Assembly (NCBI RefSeq): GCF_009923995.1 | Contig: NZ_RFSK01000014.1 | Coordinates: 1-64,000 of the forward strand | Direction: 5' to 3' | Length of the DNA stretch: 64,000 nucleotides | Source: Janthinobacterium sp. | GTDB taxonomy: Bacteria; Pseudomonadota; Gammaproteobacteria; Burkholderiales; Burkholderiaceae_D | Translations under genes and position numbers: made by a program | Notes under the pieces: model-generated | Database searches by the model: none | Seen by the model: the letters and a program-made list of their open reading frames with translations, nothing else | Told to the model about the DNA's origin: nothing | In this document: positions 48,141 through 56,733 of the stretch, piece after piece | Position numbering within the stretch: the first letter of the stretch is position 1 | How the letters are laid out: each line of letters begins with the position of its first letter

Positions 48141-48550
48141 CGAAGCAAACCTACTTCCTCGTGCACGACGAGGCGCGGCGCCGGGCGGTGGAATTTGCCA
48201 AGACCGCACCGCCCGGCTGGATGGTGGTGTTTTCCGAGCCGAAGAAGAAGCGCGCCCAGGAAGAAAAGTACCACGCGATGATCGGCGAGATCGCCAAGCA
48301 GGTAGAGCACATCGGGCGAAAGTGGGATGCGGATGACATGAAGCGGCTGCTGGTGGACGAGTTTGCCGACGAAATGCGCCTGGCCGGCACGCCGCTGCAC
48401 CATGACGGGCGCGTGACGCCCAGCTTCGACGGGCGCCGGATCGTGCAGCTGGGCGTCCAGACCAGCGACTTCTACGTGAAGGAAGCCGCGCAGTTCATTG
48501 AATTTTTGTATGCCTTCGGTGCCGCGCGCGGCGTCGTGTTCTCAGAATAA
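48137..48550 (+). CDS. ninB: NinB recombination protein
   Basis: A 137-residue protein of the NinB family: basic helix with Pro-Lys-Lys-Lys-Arg-Ala-Gln-Glu-Glu-Lys-Tyr-His-Ala-Met-Ile near residues 35-50, Trp-Asp-Ala-Asp-Asp-Met-Lys-Arg-Leu-Leu-Val near 64 and a C-terminal Phe-Ile-Glu-Phe-Leu-Tyr-Ala-Phe-Gly. Lambda NinB (Orf) binds SSB and supports recombination in place of RecFOR, fitting the neighbouring recT and exonuclease. Confidence 0.92.
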   Translation: MTKQTYFLVHDEARRRAVEFAKTAPPGWMVVFSEPKKKRAQEEKYHAMIGEIAKQVEHIGRKWDADDMKRLLVDEFADEMRLAGTPLHHDGRVTPSFDGRRIVQLGVQTSDFYVKEAAQFIEFLYAFGAARGVVFSE

Positions 48551-48559
48551 GGAAGCGCC

Positions 48560-49864
48560 ATGTTTTTCAAGAACCTCCAAATTTACCGCCTGCCCGCCCC
48601 TTGGGCCATGTCGGCCGCCGTGCTCGAGCAGGCGCTGGCACAGCAGCTGTTCACGCCCGCCACCAGCATGGACCTGGTGCGCCAGGGCTGGGCCGCGCCG
48701 CGCGGCGCCGGCCAGCCGCTCGTGCATGCCGTCGGCGGCCAGTTCCTGCTGCAGCTGAAAACCGAGAAGAAGCTGCTGCCGTCGACCGTGGTCAACCAGG
48801 TGGCGGCCGCTCGCGCGCTGGAAATGGAAGAAGCCCAGGGCTTCGCGCCCGGCAAGAAGGCCATGAAGGAATTGAAGGAGCGCGTCACCGACGAGCTGCT
48901 GCCGCGCGCGTTCCCGCTGGTCAGCACCACGGCTGTGTGGATCGACCCGGTGAATGGCTGGCTGGTGGTGGACGCGGCCAGCCCGGCAAAGGCGGACGAG
49001 GTGGTCAAGCTGCTGCTCAAATCCGTCGACAAGCTGCCGCTGGAAAGCCTGCGCGTCATGCGCTCGCCCGTGGCGATGATGACGGGCTGGCTGCAGCGCG
49101 ACGAGGCGCCGGCCGGCTTCACGGTCGACCAGGACGCGATCATGCGCGCCACCGGCGAGAGCAAGGCCCAGGTGGCGTACAAGCGCCACACCCTGGAGGC
49201 CGACGATATCCGCCGCCACATCGCCGCCGGCAAGCAGTGCACCCGCCTGGCCATGACCTGGAGCGACAAGATCAGCTTCGTGCTGGACGAGTCTCTGGCC
49301 ATCAAGTCAGTCAAGCCGCTGGAAATTATCAAGGAAAGCGCCACGCGCAACGACGACGAGCGTTTCGACAGTGATTTCGCCCTGATGTCGGGCGAGCTGG
49401 CCAAGCTGCTGGTCGACCTGGTGGAGGCGCTGGGTGGCGAGGCCGAGGTAGATGCGCGGCCGCCGGGCCCGGCCGTTGACGCGGCGCCGGCCAAAGGCCA
49501 CGAACCAGTGCGCGAACAGCGCCAAGTGCTGTCGCTGAATGATCATATCGCCGGCCAACTCGCACAGCGAGGCCTCACGATGCACGACATGGAGCCCAGC
49601 GCCGCCGACGCCGTGCCTCCCGGTGACGGCAGCACGACCGATCCGCTGTACGACCATGCCGTCGAGGTCGTGCGCACTCATCAGCGCGCGTCGATATCGC
49701 TGGTGCAGCGCCATCTGCGTATCGGCTACAACCGGGTAGCGCGGCTGCTGGAGGCGATGGAGATTGCTGGTGTAGTTACTGCGCAGGCTTCGAATGGCTC
49801 ACGACAGGTGCTTCCTGCTTCGCCTTCTTCTCAGCCTGTTGCTCCTTACTCTCTCTCGCCTTAG
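48560..49864 (+). CDS. rdgC: RdgC fused to FtsK gamma domain
   Basis: A 434-residue protein. Residues 1-300 are Rdg[16 protein letters not shown] start, Phe-Val-Pro-type second strand, [11 protein letters not shown] near residue 73, and a C-terminal [14 protein letters not shown]. RdgC is a ring-shaped DNA-binding protein that limits RecA. After a ~60-residue linker, 361-420 is an FtsK gamma winged helix (Asp-Pro-Leu-Tyr-Asp-His-Ala-Val; [10 protein letters not shown]; Asn-Gly-Ser-Arg-Gln-Val-Leu). In FtsK this domain reads KOPS and activates XerD. Cellular RdgC lacks such a tail. Confidence 0.9.
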   Translation: MFFKNLQIYRLPAPWAMSAAVLEQALAQQLFTPATSMDLVRQGWAAPRGAGQPLVHAVGGQFLLQLKTEKKLLPSTVVNQVAAARALEMEEAQGFAPGKKAMKELKERVTDELLPRAFPLVSTTAVWIDPVNGWLVVDAASPAKADEVVKLLLKSVDKLPLESLRVMRSPVAMMTGWLQRDEAPAGFTVDQDAIMRATGESKAQVAYKRHTLEADDIRRHIAAGKQCTRLAMTWSDKISFVLDESLAIKSVKPLEIIKESATRNDDERFDSDFALMSGELAKLLVDLVEALGGEAEVDARPPGPAVDAAPAKGHEPVREQRQVLSLNDHIAGQLAQRGLTMHDMEPSAADAVPPGDGSTTDPLYDHAVEVVRTHQRASISLVQRHLRIGYNRVARLLEAMEIAGVVTAQASNGSRQVLPASPSSQPVAPYSLSP

Positions 49865-50033
49865 CAGCTTCGCATGACAAGGAGTCGCCATCGTTGGCAT
49901 ATTTTAGAAGCACTCGCTGACAGACTTCGTGCTTGGTCCAATAGGCCAGGATGGCGGGGACAGCGAATCCTAGCCCAACCAACAAAGAAATGCCGCCGAT
50001 AAGTTTGGCGATGTTATCCGGTTCGATTTTCAT
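49776..50033 (-). CDS. small membrane protein, antisense
   Basis: An 85-residue protein opposite to the operon. A membrane segment at about 9-32 ([10 protein letters not shown]) is followed by a Lys/Glu/Ala-rich tail. It overlaps the last 89 bases of the rdgC gene, which encode a non-essential-looking tail behind the gamma domain. A ribosome-like AAGGAAAC lies somewhat far upstream. Plausible moron. Confidence 0.5.
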   Translation of the reverse strand: MKIEPDNIAKLIGGISLLVGLGFAVPAILAYWTKHEVCQRVLLKYANDGDSLSCEAAKARESKEQQAEKKAKQEAPVVSHSKPAQ

Positions 50034-50067
50034 AGTGACTTCATAGTTTCCTTATAGAAATAATATC

Positions 50068-51099
50068 ATGAGCGAAAATACAAAGATAGAGTGGGCTGAC
50101 CACACCTTCAATCCGTGGGAAGGCTGCCAGAAAGTCGGACCTGGCCGCGACCACTGCTACGCCGAAACGCGCAACGCGCGCTTCGCCGGCGGCGCCGCCG
50201 TGAACTGGGGTCCGGGCGCGCCGCGCCGGCGCACCAGTGCGGCGAACTGGCGCAAGCCGTTGGCGTGGGAAAAGGCGCACGCCGAGTTTTTCGCCGCGCA
50301 CGGCCGCCGTCAGCGCGTGTTTTGCGCCAGTTTGGCCGATGTGTTCGACAACTCTGTCGATCCGCAGTGGCGCTTCGACCTGATGCGCCTCATTGAGCAG
50401 ACGCCGAATCTGGATTGGCTGCTGCTGACGAAACGAATCGGCAACGCTGCGGCAATGCTGGATCAGGCCGTGCTGGCGATCAACCACGGCCGCTGGAACT
50501 GGCGCGACAACGCCTTCCCAAACGTTTGGCTCGGCGCCACTGTCGTGAACCAGGCCGAGGCCGACCGTGATGTCCCGAAGCTGCTGGCAGTGCCGGCGGC
50601 GCACCGGTTCCTGAGCATCGAACCGTTACTGGGGCCCGTGAACCTGACACGCATCGATATCGATGGCCACCGCGAAATTTACCCGCTCCCGGGCACAACC
50701 GGCTGCGAAGATGAAGACGGCAATCCCATGCCTGACCTGCCCCGTATCGACTGGGTGATCGTCGGCGGCGAGTCCGGCCCCGGCGCACGGCCAATGCACC
50801 CATTCTGGGCGCGCGAACTGCGCGACCAGTGCGCGGCCGCCGATGTGCCGTTCCTGTTCAAGCAATGGGGCGAGTGGTTGCCAGGTGGCCATTACACCAC
50901 CGAGCTGGCGATCAAGGATTCAAACCCGACCCTGAGCAAGTATCTCTGCGCTCTTTGGGCCGGCACGACCTGGAATTTCGGACGCTTCGGCCCAGACGAT
51001 ATCCATTTCGAGGCTGAGCCGATGTACCTGGTGGGCAAGAAGGCATCCGGCCGCGAATTGTACGGCCGTACTCATGATGAATTTCCGGAGGCAGTATGA
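50068..51099 (+). CDS. Gp37/Gp68 family protein (DUF5131)
   Basis: A 343-residue protein beginning MSENTKIEWADHTFNPWEGC, the standard start of this family. Cys20, Cys30 and the Asp-Val-Phe-Asp near residue 90, and Val-Ile-Val-Gly-Gly-Glu-Ser-Gly near 230 are conserved in the group, which has a radical-SAM-like look but unproven activity. Common in phages and mobile elements. ATG 50068; ATGA overlap with the next gene. Confidence 0.9.
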   Translation: MSENTKIEWADHTFNPWEGCQKVGPGRDHCYAETRNARFAGGAAVNWGPGAPRRRTSAANWRKPLAWEKAHAEFFAAHGRRQRVFCASLADVFDNSVDPQWRFDLMRLIEQTPNLDWLLLTKRIGNAAAMLDQAVLAINHGRWNWRDNAFPNVWLGATVVNQAEADRDVPKLLAVPAAHRFLSIEPLLGPVNLTRIDIDGHREIYPLPGTTGCEDEDGNPMPDLPRIDWVIVGGESGPGARPMHPFWARELRDQCAAADVPFLFKQWGEWLPGGHYTTELAIKDSNPTLSKYLCALWAGTTWNFGRFGPDDIHFEAEPMYLVGKKASGRELYGRTHDEFPEAV

Positions 51100-51812
51100 A
51101 AGAGCGCCCTATTTTGTTCAGCGCCCCGATGGTGCGCGCGCTGCTCGACGGCAGCAAGACGCAGACGCGGCGGGTCATGAAGCCGCAGCCGGAACCCAGC
51201 CCGCACCGCCCAGATGATTACCAGTGGCCTTGCAACGCGTTCCAGTCGATGGTGAGCGTTGCAGATACGCGTGCACCTGGCGCCCACGGCATGGCCGGCG
51301 ACGCGTGTCCACACGGCGGGCATGGTGACGGTCTGCGCGTGCGCGAAACGTTTTTCGCCTACGGCCGCTGGGTGACGCGCTATAGCGAGAAGAAGCGCCG
51401 CGACGAATGGCACTTCATCGACATGACCGCCGAATGCCACCGCGCATACCAGTACGACGTCGAATCCCCGGACGTGCCGCTGGCGGCCAGGCGCGGCAGC
51501 GCACTACCCGGCTGGTACAAGCGCCCCTCTATCTTCATGCCTCGCGCTGCCAGCCGCATCCTGCTGGAGATCGTGTCGGTGCGCGTCGAGCGCCTGCAGG
51601 ACATCAGCGATGCCGACATTGTTGCCGAAGGCATCGATATGGAAGCGCTGGCGGAATCGCAGGAGCGCTACGACGCGATTGCCAAGGATGGCAACGCATC
51701 CGGCCGGGCTACGCTGCGCACGACCTGGCGCGAGCTGTGGGAATCGACCGGCGGCGACTGGGAAGCCAATCCGTGGTGCTGGGCAATCACCTTCAAGCGG
51801 GTGATGCCATGA
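51096..51812 (+). CDS. ASCH-like phage protein
   Basis: A 238-residue protein. MKERPILFSAPMVRALLDGS and Lys-Thr-Gln-Thr-Arg-Arg at residues 21-26 are the start typical of phage ASCH/YqfB-like proteins. Further parts are Val-Arg-Glu-Thr-Phe near 88, Phe-Met-Pro-Arg-Ala-Ala-Ser-Arg-Ile near 147 and a C-terminal Trp-Cys-Trp-Ala-Ile-Thr-Phe. ASCH domains bind RNA or hydrolyse modified nucleosides in other settings; the phage function is unknown. Confidence 0.82.
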   Translation: MKERPILFSAPMVRALLDGSKTQTRRVMKPQPEPSPHRPDDYQWPCNAFQSMVSVADTRAPGAHGMAGDACPHGGHGDGLRVRETFFAYGRWVTRYSEKKRRDEWHFIDMTAECHRAYQYDVESPDVPLAARRGSALPGWYKRPSIFMPRAASRILLEIVSVRVERLQDISDADIVAEGIDMEALAESQERYDAIAKDGNASGRATLRTTWRELWESTGGDWEANPWCWAITFKRVMP

Positions 51813-52420
51813 AGCTCCTAAAGGCGTACCAGGTCAGCGATGGCGACGATACGACCGTGATTCGCTACGCCACCAGCAGCGCGGCGGCGCGCCGCGAAGG
51901 CGGCAACGAAATAGGCTGTGAGTGGGATGGGGTCGATTCGTGCGTGCGCAAACCGGAATACGACCAGTATGCGCCTGGCCCTGTGCCGGCCCGGGCGCTG
52001 ATCGAGGCCGGGTGGCAGTTCGAATGCCGCCGCCACGGCTGCGGCAACTGGGCAAATCGGGACACGGAAGAATTGACGTTCAGCGCTGCCGGCGATCCGT
52101 ATTGCTGCGAAGCCTGTATGGCACGCTACTTCGCCCGGCAGCGCGCGAATGCCGCGGCGCGTGCGGCGCTGCAGGAACTGGTCGAGGCCAAGCTGCCAGG
52201 CTGCCAACTGACCGAGGTGTACGTCTACGGCTGGCAACTGGAGCCAGGATATGGAGGCGGCATGCGGGCTTATGCCGACTTCAGTTTTCCAGGTGGTTGC
52301 TGGCCAGGGCGGTTTGTGTTCGGCGAAGAAGGCTTCCGGGTGCACGGCGACGACTTGCCTGCCTTCCGGGCGCTGTATCCGCCGCCTGCCGACGAAACTG
52401 AAGCCACGGAGGCAATGTGA
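51809..52420 (+). CDS. phage protein with Cys-rich centre, unknown
   Basis: A 203-residue protein from ATG 51809 (ATGA overlap). Cys-Arg-Arg-His-Gly-Cys near residue 73 and Cys-Cys-Glu-Ala-Cys near 100 form a likely zinc site. Longer frames upstream are shadows of the ASCH-like gene. Function not recognised. Confidence 0.65.
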   Translation: MKLLKAYQVSDGDDTTVIRYATSSAAARREGGNEIGCEWDGVDSCVRKPEYDQYAPGPVPARALIEAGWQFECRRHGCGNWANRDTEELTFSAAGDPYCCEACMARYFARQRANAAARAALQELVEAKLPGCQLTEVYVYGWQLEPGYGGGMRAYADFSFPGGCWPGRFVFGEEGFRVHGDDLPAFRALYPPPADETEATEAM

Positions 52421-52539
52421 CCGACAACGACGAAGTGCCGAACAGCGAGCGCAGCCCGGGCGCCGCACGCGTGGCGGCGGCCCTGATCCTGATTTACGTG
52501 GCAGCCACCCTGGCGGGCGTCCTGGCCGCGACAACCTGA
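52417..52539 (+). CDS. 40-residue membrane peptide
   Basis: GTG 52417 overlaps the previous stop. Polar N-terminus, then one hydrophobic helix (Val-Ala-Ala-Ala-Leu-Ile-Leu-Ile-Tyr-Val-Ala-Ala-Thr-Leu-Ala-Gly), so a single-pass membrane peptide. Small membrane proteins of this kind occur beside kil/gam genes in phages; role unknown. Confidence 0.5.
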   Translation: MTDNDEVPNSERSPGAARVAAALILIYVAATLAGVLAATT

Positions 52540-52548
52540 AAGGAAAGT

Positions 52549-52875
52549 ATGAGCAAGCTTATTGAATGGGCGCCAGTCGTGCGCGATGCCGAGGGATGGT
52601 ATAGGCATCCAGATATGCCAGAGTTCGATGAAGATCATGAGGCGGAGTATCTCGCATGGCTTACTGCCCAGGGCCTGGACACTGCCTACGCCACCCTTGA
52701 AGCCGAACATGATACGCATCCGGCCCATATTGTTTACTTCGACCAGGCTGGAACGGACGTCTCCGACTGGCATCCGGAGGAACCGGCCGGTGATGGCTGG
52801 TTCACGCTGTCTATTCACGACTCCGAAGATGGCCCGTACTGGGTATGGGCCCGCCGCCCGGCGACGGCAGCATGA
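52549..52875 (+). CDS. small acidic phage protein
   Basis: A 108-residue protein with GGAAAG just before ATG 52549. Strongly acidic and Trp/Tyr-rich (Glu-Trp-Ala-Pro-Val-Val; Asp-Glu-Asp-His-Glu-Ala-Glu-Tyr; Pro-Tyr-Trp-Val-Trp). The acidity invites comparison with DNA-mimic proteins, but that is speculation. Confidence 0.6.
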   Translation: MSKLIEWAPVVRDAEGWYRHPDMPEFDEDHEAEYLAWLTAQGLDTAYATLEAEHDTHPAHIVYFDQAGTDVSDWHPEEPAGDGWFTLSIHDSEDGPYWVWARRPATAA

Positions 52876-53105
52876 GCGCCCGCAAGCCGGCGCCGGCCGA
52901 AACGCCACGCGAGCTGGCCGACCAGCACGACTTGCGCATTCACCGCGCGAAGCAGCTGGCCAGGCAAGTGAGCTACCAAGGCCTGAATTGCTTTATCGCC
53001 GGATTCTGCTGGCACAAGGGCGATGCCGAAATGACCGTGTACATCGAGGGATTGGCAGAGCCTGTCGAGCCATCCGAAATAACCATACTGGAGCAACCGC
53101 AATGA
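52872..53105 (+). CDS. small phage protein, unknown
   Basis: A 77-residue protein from ATG 52872 (ATGA overlap), with basic N-terminal helices and a beta-strand end (Met-Thr-Val-Tyr-Ile-Glu-Gly-Leu). The stop overlaps the next start. Function unknown. Confidence 0.6.
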   Translation: MSARKPAPAETPRELADQHDLRIHRAKQLARQVSYQGLNCFIAGFCWHKGDAEMTVYIEGLAEPVEPSEITILEQPQ

Positions 53106-54313
53106 TCGACCTCTTAGACCTTGTCCGCAGCATTGCCGCCGCTGCGGCGCGCGCGGCAGAAAACAAGCACTACCCCTCCCCCTGCAGCCAAGGCTCGCCA
53201 CTGCTGGCCAGCGTGCGCCAGGCTTGCGTAGAGCGCGGCTATACCGGCGATGGCCTGGCCTTGCTGGGCGTGACTGCCGACGCAGCGCCCGCCGATTCCT
53301 TCCAGAGCCGCGTGCAGCCCTGGATGATGGCGTGTTTCGGCGCTGAAATCGCGGCCGACGGCGCTGAGCGCAATCACCGCTTCTTGGAAGAATCGCTGGA
53401 ACTGGTGCAGGCGTGCGGCTGCACGGCCAGCGAGGCGCAGCAGCTGGTCGACTATGTGTACGGCCGCCCAATCGGCGAGCGCGCGCAGGAAGTCGGTGGC
53501 GTCATGGTCACGCTGGCCGCCCTGTGCTTGGCCCAGGGCCTGGACATGCATGCGGCCGGCGAGATTGAGCTGGCCAGGATCTGGACCAAGGTCGAGGCTA
53601 TCCGTGCGAAGCAGGCGGCAAAGCCAAAGCACTCACCGCTGCCGGCGGCCGTACCTCAGCCGATCATCGGGCGGCTGATGGATCAAATGTCGGCGCTACC
53701 TGTCCTACGGGGCTTGAATGAGCCGGGCGCGCTGCTGCGCAACAGCGACGTGTTCCACGTGCTGGTTGCTGCTGGCCGCGAGCAAGCCGGCATCGCAGCC
53801 GCCCCTGCTCCGCGGCCTGCCGCCAAGGATACGTGCGCCGAAATGCGCGGCCTGTGCAGCGCCTGCGGCGGCACGGGCGACGTGCACGGGCTGGACGGCG
53901 AGTGGCGCGGCCAATGCACTTGCGTTCACGCGTGGCAACAGCGTGCCGAGAAAGCCGAAGCTCGCGTGAAGGAGGTGGAGGCAAGCAAACGCCAGGTACT
54001 TCAAGCCGAAGGCGGGCACCCGGCGCCATGCGCGCGCGATTGCGAGGCGCCCTCATTCGCGAACCAGGTGCGGGAGCGTGATGCACGGATTGCGCAGCTG
54101 GAGGCCCAGCTCGTTCGTCGCCGCGCCCCGCTCTCACCCGAAATGCAGCAAGCCATCGTCGCCGCGCGCGCCGCTGGCCAGACAATCGCGGCGGCGCCGG
54201 GCGGCCTGGTCTTCTTGAATAACGGCGCCGAGCCGGGCAGCGGCGAGCTGGATTGCCCGGCGTGCGGTGGTAGCGGGCATGCCGGCGACTTGCAGGCCGG
54301 GAGCACGTCATGA
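53102..54313 (+). CDS. MazG-like NTP-pyrophosphatase with zinc-finger extension
   Basis: A 403-residue protein. Residues about 75-160 match all-alpha NTP pyrophosphatases: Phe-Gly-Ala-Glu, Arg-Phe-Leu-Glu-Glu-Ser-Leu-Glu-Leu-Val near 98 (the ExxE metal motif) and Glu-Val-Gly-Gly-Val-Met-Val near 130. It is followed by a Pro/Ala linker, a Cys-x2-Cys-x-Gly-Thr-Gly zinc finger near 255, a coiled coil near 280-345, and a second Cys-x2-Cys-x-Gly-Ser-Gly near 389. MazG-like phage proteins are thought to alter nucleotide pools or alarmones. The two DnaJ-like fingers are an unusual addition. Confidence 0.78.
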   Translation: MIDLLDLVRSIAAAAARAAENKHYPSPCSQGSPLLASVRQACVERGYTGDGLALLGVTADAAPADSFQSRVQPWMMACFGAEIAADGAERNHRFLEESLELVQACGCTASEAQQLVDYVYGRPIGERAQEVGGVMVTLAALCLAQGLDMHAAGEIELARIWTKVEAIRAKQAAKPKHSPLPAAVPQPIIGRLMDQMSALPVLRGLNEPGALLRNSDVFHVLVAAGREQAGIAAAPAPRPAAKDTCAEMRGLCSACGGTGDVHGLDGEWRGQCTCVHAWQQRAEKAEARVKEVEASKRQVLQAEGGHPAPCARDCEAPSFANQVRERDARIAQLEAQLVRRRAPLSPEMQQAIVAARAAGQTIAAAPGGLVFLNNGAEPGSGELDCPACGGSGHAGDLQAGSTS

Positions 54314-54612
54314 ACATGAGCGAGCACGACGTGGTGGCCAGGATGGTTGCCGCAATCGAGCGTGCGCACCAGCCCCTTACCTGGGTGAAGCTGGAGCGTT
54401 ACGTCGAAATATCAGGTGATTCCGTCGATTCCGTGCAGGCCCGCCGCAAGGCTGGCAAATGGCTCGACGGCAATCAATGCAAAATTGTGGATGGCCGGCT
54501 GTGGATCAACCTGCCGGCAGTAGAAGAATGGGTAGCAAAATGGGAACAAGCAAGTCCAGCCCTCCAGGCGTCGAACTCCGGTCGGGCGTCCAAAGCGAAT
54601 CGATCCGCATAA
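54310..54612 (+). CDS. xis: excisionase, DUF1233-like
   Basis: A 100-residue protein just before the integrase. Trp-Val-Lys-Leu-Glu-Arg-Tyr at 25-31, Gly-Asp-Ser-Val-Asp-Ser-Val-Gln-Ala-Arg-Arg-Lys-Ala-Gly-Lys-Trp near 36-51, Val-Asp-Gly-Arg-Leu-Trp-Ile-Asn near 60 and Val-Glu-Glu-Trp-Val near 71 match the winged-helix excisionase family. It would steer the integrase toward excision on induction. The gene overlaps int by about 85 bases. Confidence 0.88.
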   Translation: MNMSEHDVVARMVAAIERAHQPLTWVKLERYVEISGDSVDSVQARRKAGKWLDGNQCKIVDGRLWINLPAVEEWVAKWEQASPALQASNSGRASKANRSA

Positions 54613-55727
54613 AATTCATGTACCGGGGCACCGAGTGCCGGGAAACGCTGAAGCTCGCGCACAGCAAGGCAAACATCAAATACGCCGAGCGCCTGCGCGG
54701 CGAGATCCTGAATGCGATCGCGCTGGGCAATTTCAGCTATGCCAAGTACTTCCCCGAGTCGACGCAGTTGAAGAAGTTCGGATTGCAGCCTCGGGGCAAG
54801 GATGTAACCGTTGGCGACCTGCTTAAACAGCAGTTCGAGATCTATGAGCGCATCCTCGCACCCAGCACGTTGAAAAGCTACAAGCGCGTGCTCAACAAAA
54901 TTCTGTTGGAGCAATGGGGCGACACCCTGCTCACCGAGCTTACGCCGGCCGCGCTGCGCACGTGGATTGTCGATCTTTCGCTGAAGGCCACCTCGGTCCG
55001 TCAAATTCTCATCCCCCTGCGCGGTGCGCTGGAGCTTGCGATAAACGACGACATGATCGACAGCAATCCGCTGGACCGGGTGAAATTGCAAAAAACATTA
55101 GACCGCGACGCGTACAAGGCGGAATACGAGGTGGATCCGTTTTCCGCGCAAGAGATTGCGGCCATCCTTGGGGCGGCTCAGGGTCAGGCCAGGAACGTCT
55201 TTCAGTTTGCCTTCTATACAGGCATGCGCCCCAGCGAATACATCGCGCTTCGCTGGGAATCGATCGATTGGGCCGGCTTCAAAGCAAAGGTTGAGCGTTC
55301 GCGCGTGATGGGGGAATCCCGAGAGGAGCTGAAGACGCGCGCTGGCCGCCGCTTGGTCGACCTGCGGCGTGGTGCCGTCGAGGCGCTGGTTGCGCAGAAA
55401 CAACATAGCTTCCTCGCTGGCGGGCTGGTGTTCTTTGATCCGGCCACTGGCCAGGGCTGGGACAACACGCAGCGCCTGAGCCTCTTCTGGGCGGCTATGA
55501 TCAAGAAGGCCCAGGTCCGCTACCGAAATCCGTATCAAACAAGGCACACCTTCGCGTCGACGCTGCTATCGACGGGCGCCAACGCGATGTACGTGGCAAA
55601 GCAAATGGGGCATACCGATACGACTATGATAACCCGAACGTATGGCCGCTGGGTTGAGCAGGAAGGTGGCGTGTTACCTGATCAGTATTGCAAAATGACT
55701 GATGGGCTAAAGGCAGGGGTTGCCTAG
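54528..55727 (+). CDS. int: tyrosine-type site-specific integrase
   Basis: A ~399-residue recombinase, last gene of the rightward operon and of the prophage. Residues about 15-75 form the arm-site-binding domain (Ile-Arg-Ile-Lys-Phe-Met-Tyr-Arg-Gly); about 90-180 is the core-binding SAM-like domain. In the catalytic domain the Arg lies in Thr-Gly-Met-Arg-Pro-Ser-Glu, Tyr-Gln-Thr-Arg-His replaces His-x2-Arg, Gly-His follows, and the nucleophile Tyr lies in Arg-Thr-Tyr-Gly-Arg-Trp. The start may be ATG 54528 or 54540; neither has a strong ribosome site, so translation may be coupled to xis. Confidence 0.93.
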   Translation: MGSKMGTSKSSPPGVELRSGVQSESIRIKFMYRGTECRETLKLAHSKANIKYAERLRGEILNAIALGNFSYAKYFPESTQLKKFGLQPRGKDVTVGDLLKQQFEIYERILAPSTLKSYKRVLNKILLEQWGDTLLTELTPAALRTWIVDLSLKATSVRQILIPLRGALELAINDDMIDSNPLDRVKLQKTLDRDAYKAEYEVDPFSAQEIAAILGAAQGQARNVFQFAFYTGMRPSEYIALRWESIDWAGFKAKVERSRVMGESREELKTRAGRRLVDLRRGAVEALVAQKQHSFLAGGLVFFDPATGQGWDNTQRLSLFWAAMIKKAQVRYRNPYQTRHTFASTLLSTGANAMYVAKQMGHTDTTMITRTYGRWVEQEGGVLPDQYCKMTDGLKAGVA

Positions 55728-55919
55728 ATTTTCGCCCACGTTTCGCCCATGCTTATTGCGGAATGGCTGTAACCCGCATGGATGCTCGCTTGCGACGGAC
55801 AAAAGCAACTTATACAGAAAAAAGCGCCCTCCGTCCTTGCAGCATAGAAAAGATATTTGGAAATAGCAAAAAAATGTCAGGCCAGGAGCGGCTGGCGGGG
55901 CGTTGCCGCCCTGCTCCGC
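55728..55919. other. probable right attachment region (attR)
   Basis: The 192 bases between the integrase stop and the rnfH stop contain no gene. The prophage must end here because rnfH and the following genes are host. A direct repeat TTCGCCCACG / TTCGCCCATG occurs at 55731-55750. No tRNA or tmRNA end is visible, so the integration site seems intergenic. The left copy is outside the window, so the core cannot be defined. Confidence 0.55.
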
Positions 55920-56216
55920 CTAGGCCTTGGCGGGCCTGTTGCCCGCGCGGCGGCGGCGCGCCTCTTTCGGGTCCGCCTGCAGGGGGCGGTACACCTCGAT
56001 GCGGTCCTGCGCGCGCAAGACCGTGTCGAGCGGTTTGCGCTTGCCATAGATGCCGACCAGATTCACGGCCAGGTCGATGCCGGGCACTTCCTGCAGCAGA
56101 CCGCTCTGCTCGAGCGCCTGCTGGATAGTCGTGCCCGCAGGCACCGTCAGGGCACGCAGGAAGCTGCTATCGGGCAAGGCGTGGCAGACCTGCACCTGGA
56201 TGCTGGCGTCAGCCAT
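55920..56216 (-). CDS. rnfH: RnfH family ubiquitin-like protein
   Basis: A 98-residue protein of the RnfH/UPF0125 family: Ala-Leu-Thr-Val-Pro-Ala-Gly-Thr-Thr near residue 22, Val-Gly-Ile-Tyr-Gly-Lys near 54, Leu-Arg-Ala-Gln-Asp-Arg-Ile-Glu-Val-Tyr-Arg-Pro-Leu near 67, then Asp-Pro-Lys-Glu-Ala-Arg-Arg-Arg-Arg. It overlaps ratA by eight bases, the standard arrangement in proteobacteria, and belongs to the host. Confidence 0.92.
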   Translation of the reverse strand: MADASIQVQVCHALPDSSFLRALTVPAGTTIQQALEQSGLLQEVPGIDLAVNLVGIYGKRKPLDTVLRAQDRIEVYRPLQADPKEARRRRAGNRPAKA

Positions 56217-56640
56217 ACACGGTCTCCGCGCGCTTGCAGAAGGAATCGACCATGCTGTTGGCGATCATGCCGAAGACGGGGCCGATGATCTGTTCCAGCA
56301 CGCGGCTGGAAAACTCGTAATGCAGGTCCAGTTCGATCTTGCAGGCATCCTCGCGCAGGGCCTTGAAAGTCCACACGCCATCGAGGGTCTTGAAAGGACC
56401 GTCCACCAGCTTCATCTTGATGGCGCTGAAAGGCGTGTTCTTGTTGGACGTGGTGAAGCTTTGGCGCACGCCGTGGTACTGTATGCCCACGCTGGCGACG
56501 ACCGTGTTCTCGCCCCGCTCGCGTATCTCGACCGCACCGCACCAGGGCAGGAATTTGGGATAATCCTCCACCGCCGCCACCAGCGCGAACATTTGTTCGG
56601 CGCTGTAGCCGAGAAAAACTGATTTATGTACTACTGCCAT
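56209..56640 (-). CDS. ratA: RatA-type START-domain protein
   Basis: A 143-residue protein of the RatA/Coq10 family (Met-Ala-Val-Val-His-Lys-Ser-Val; Tyr-Pro-Lys-Phe-Leu-Pro-Trp-Cys; Phe-Lys-x-Leu-x-Gly-Val-Trp-Thr-Phe). E. coli RatA has been reported to bind 50S subunits, and relatives bind ubiquinone. ATG 56640; the upstream extension to 56850 overlaps smpB on the other strand and is rejected. It diverges from smpB, a conserved pairing. Confidence 0.92.
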   Translation of the reverse strand: MAVVHKSVFLGYSAEQMFALVAAVEDYPKFLPWCGAVEIRERGENTVVASVGIQYHGVRQSFTTSNKNTPFSAIKMKLVDGPFKTLDGVWTFKALREDACKIELDLHYEFSSRVLEQIIGPVFGMIANSMVDSFCKRAETVYG

Positions 56641-56733
56641 TGAAGAACCATTTGCTATGATGTTGGATACATTTGATTTTATCGCGCTTGCGCGAGACAG
56701 TAGTTTAACCGACCCGCGCACATTTACCATCTC

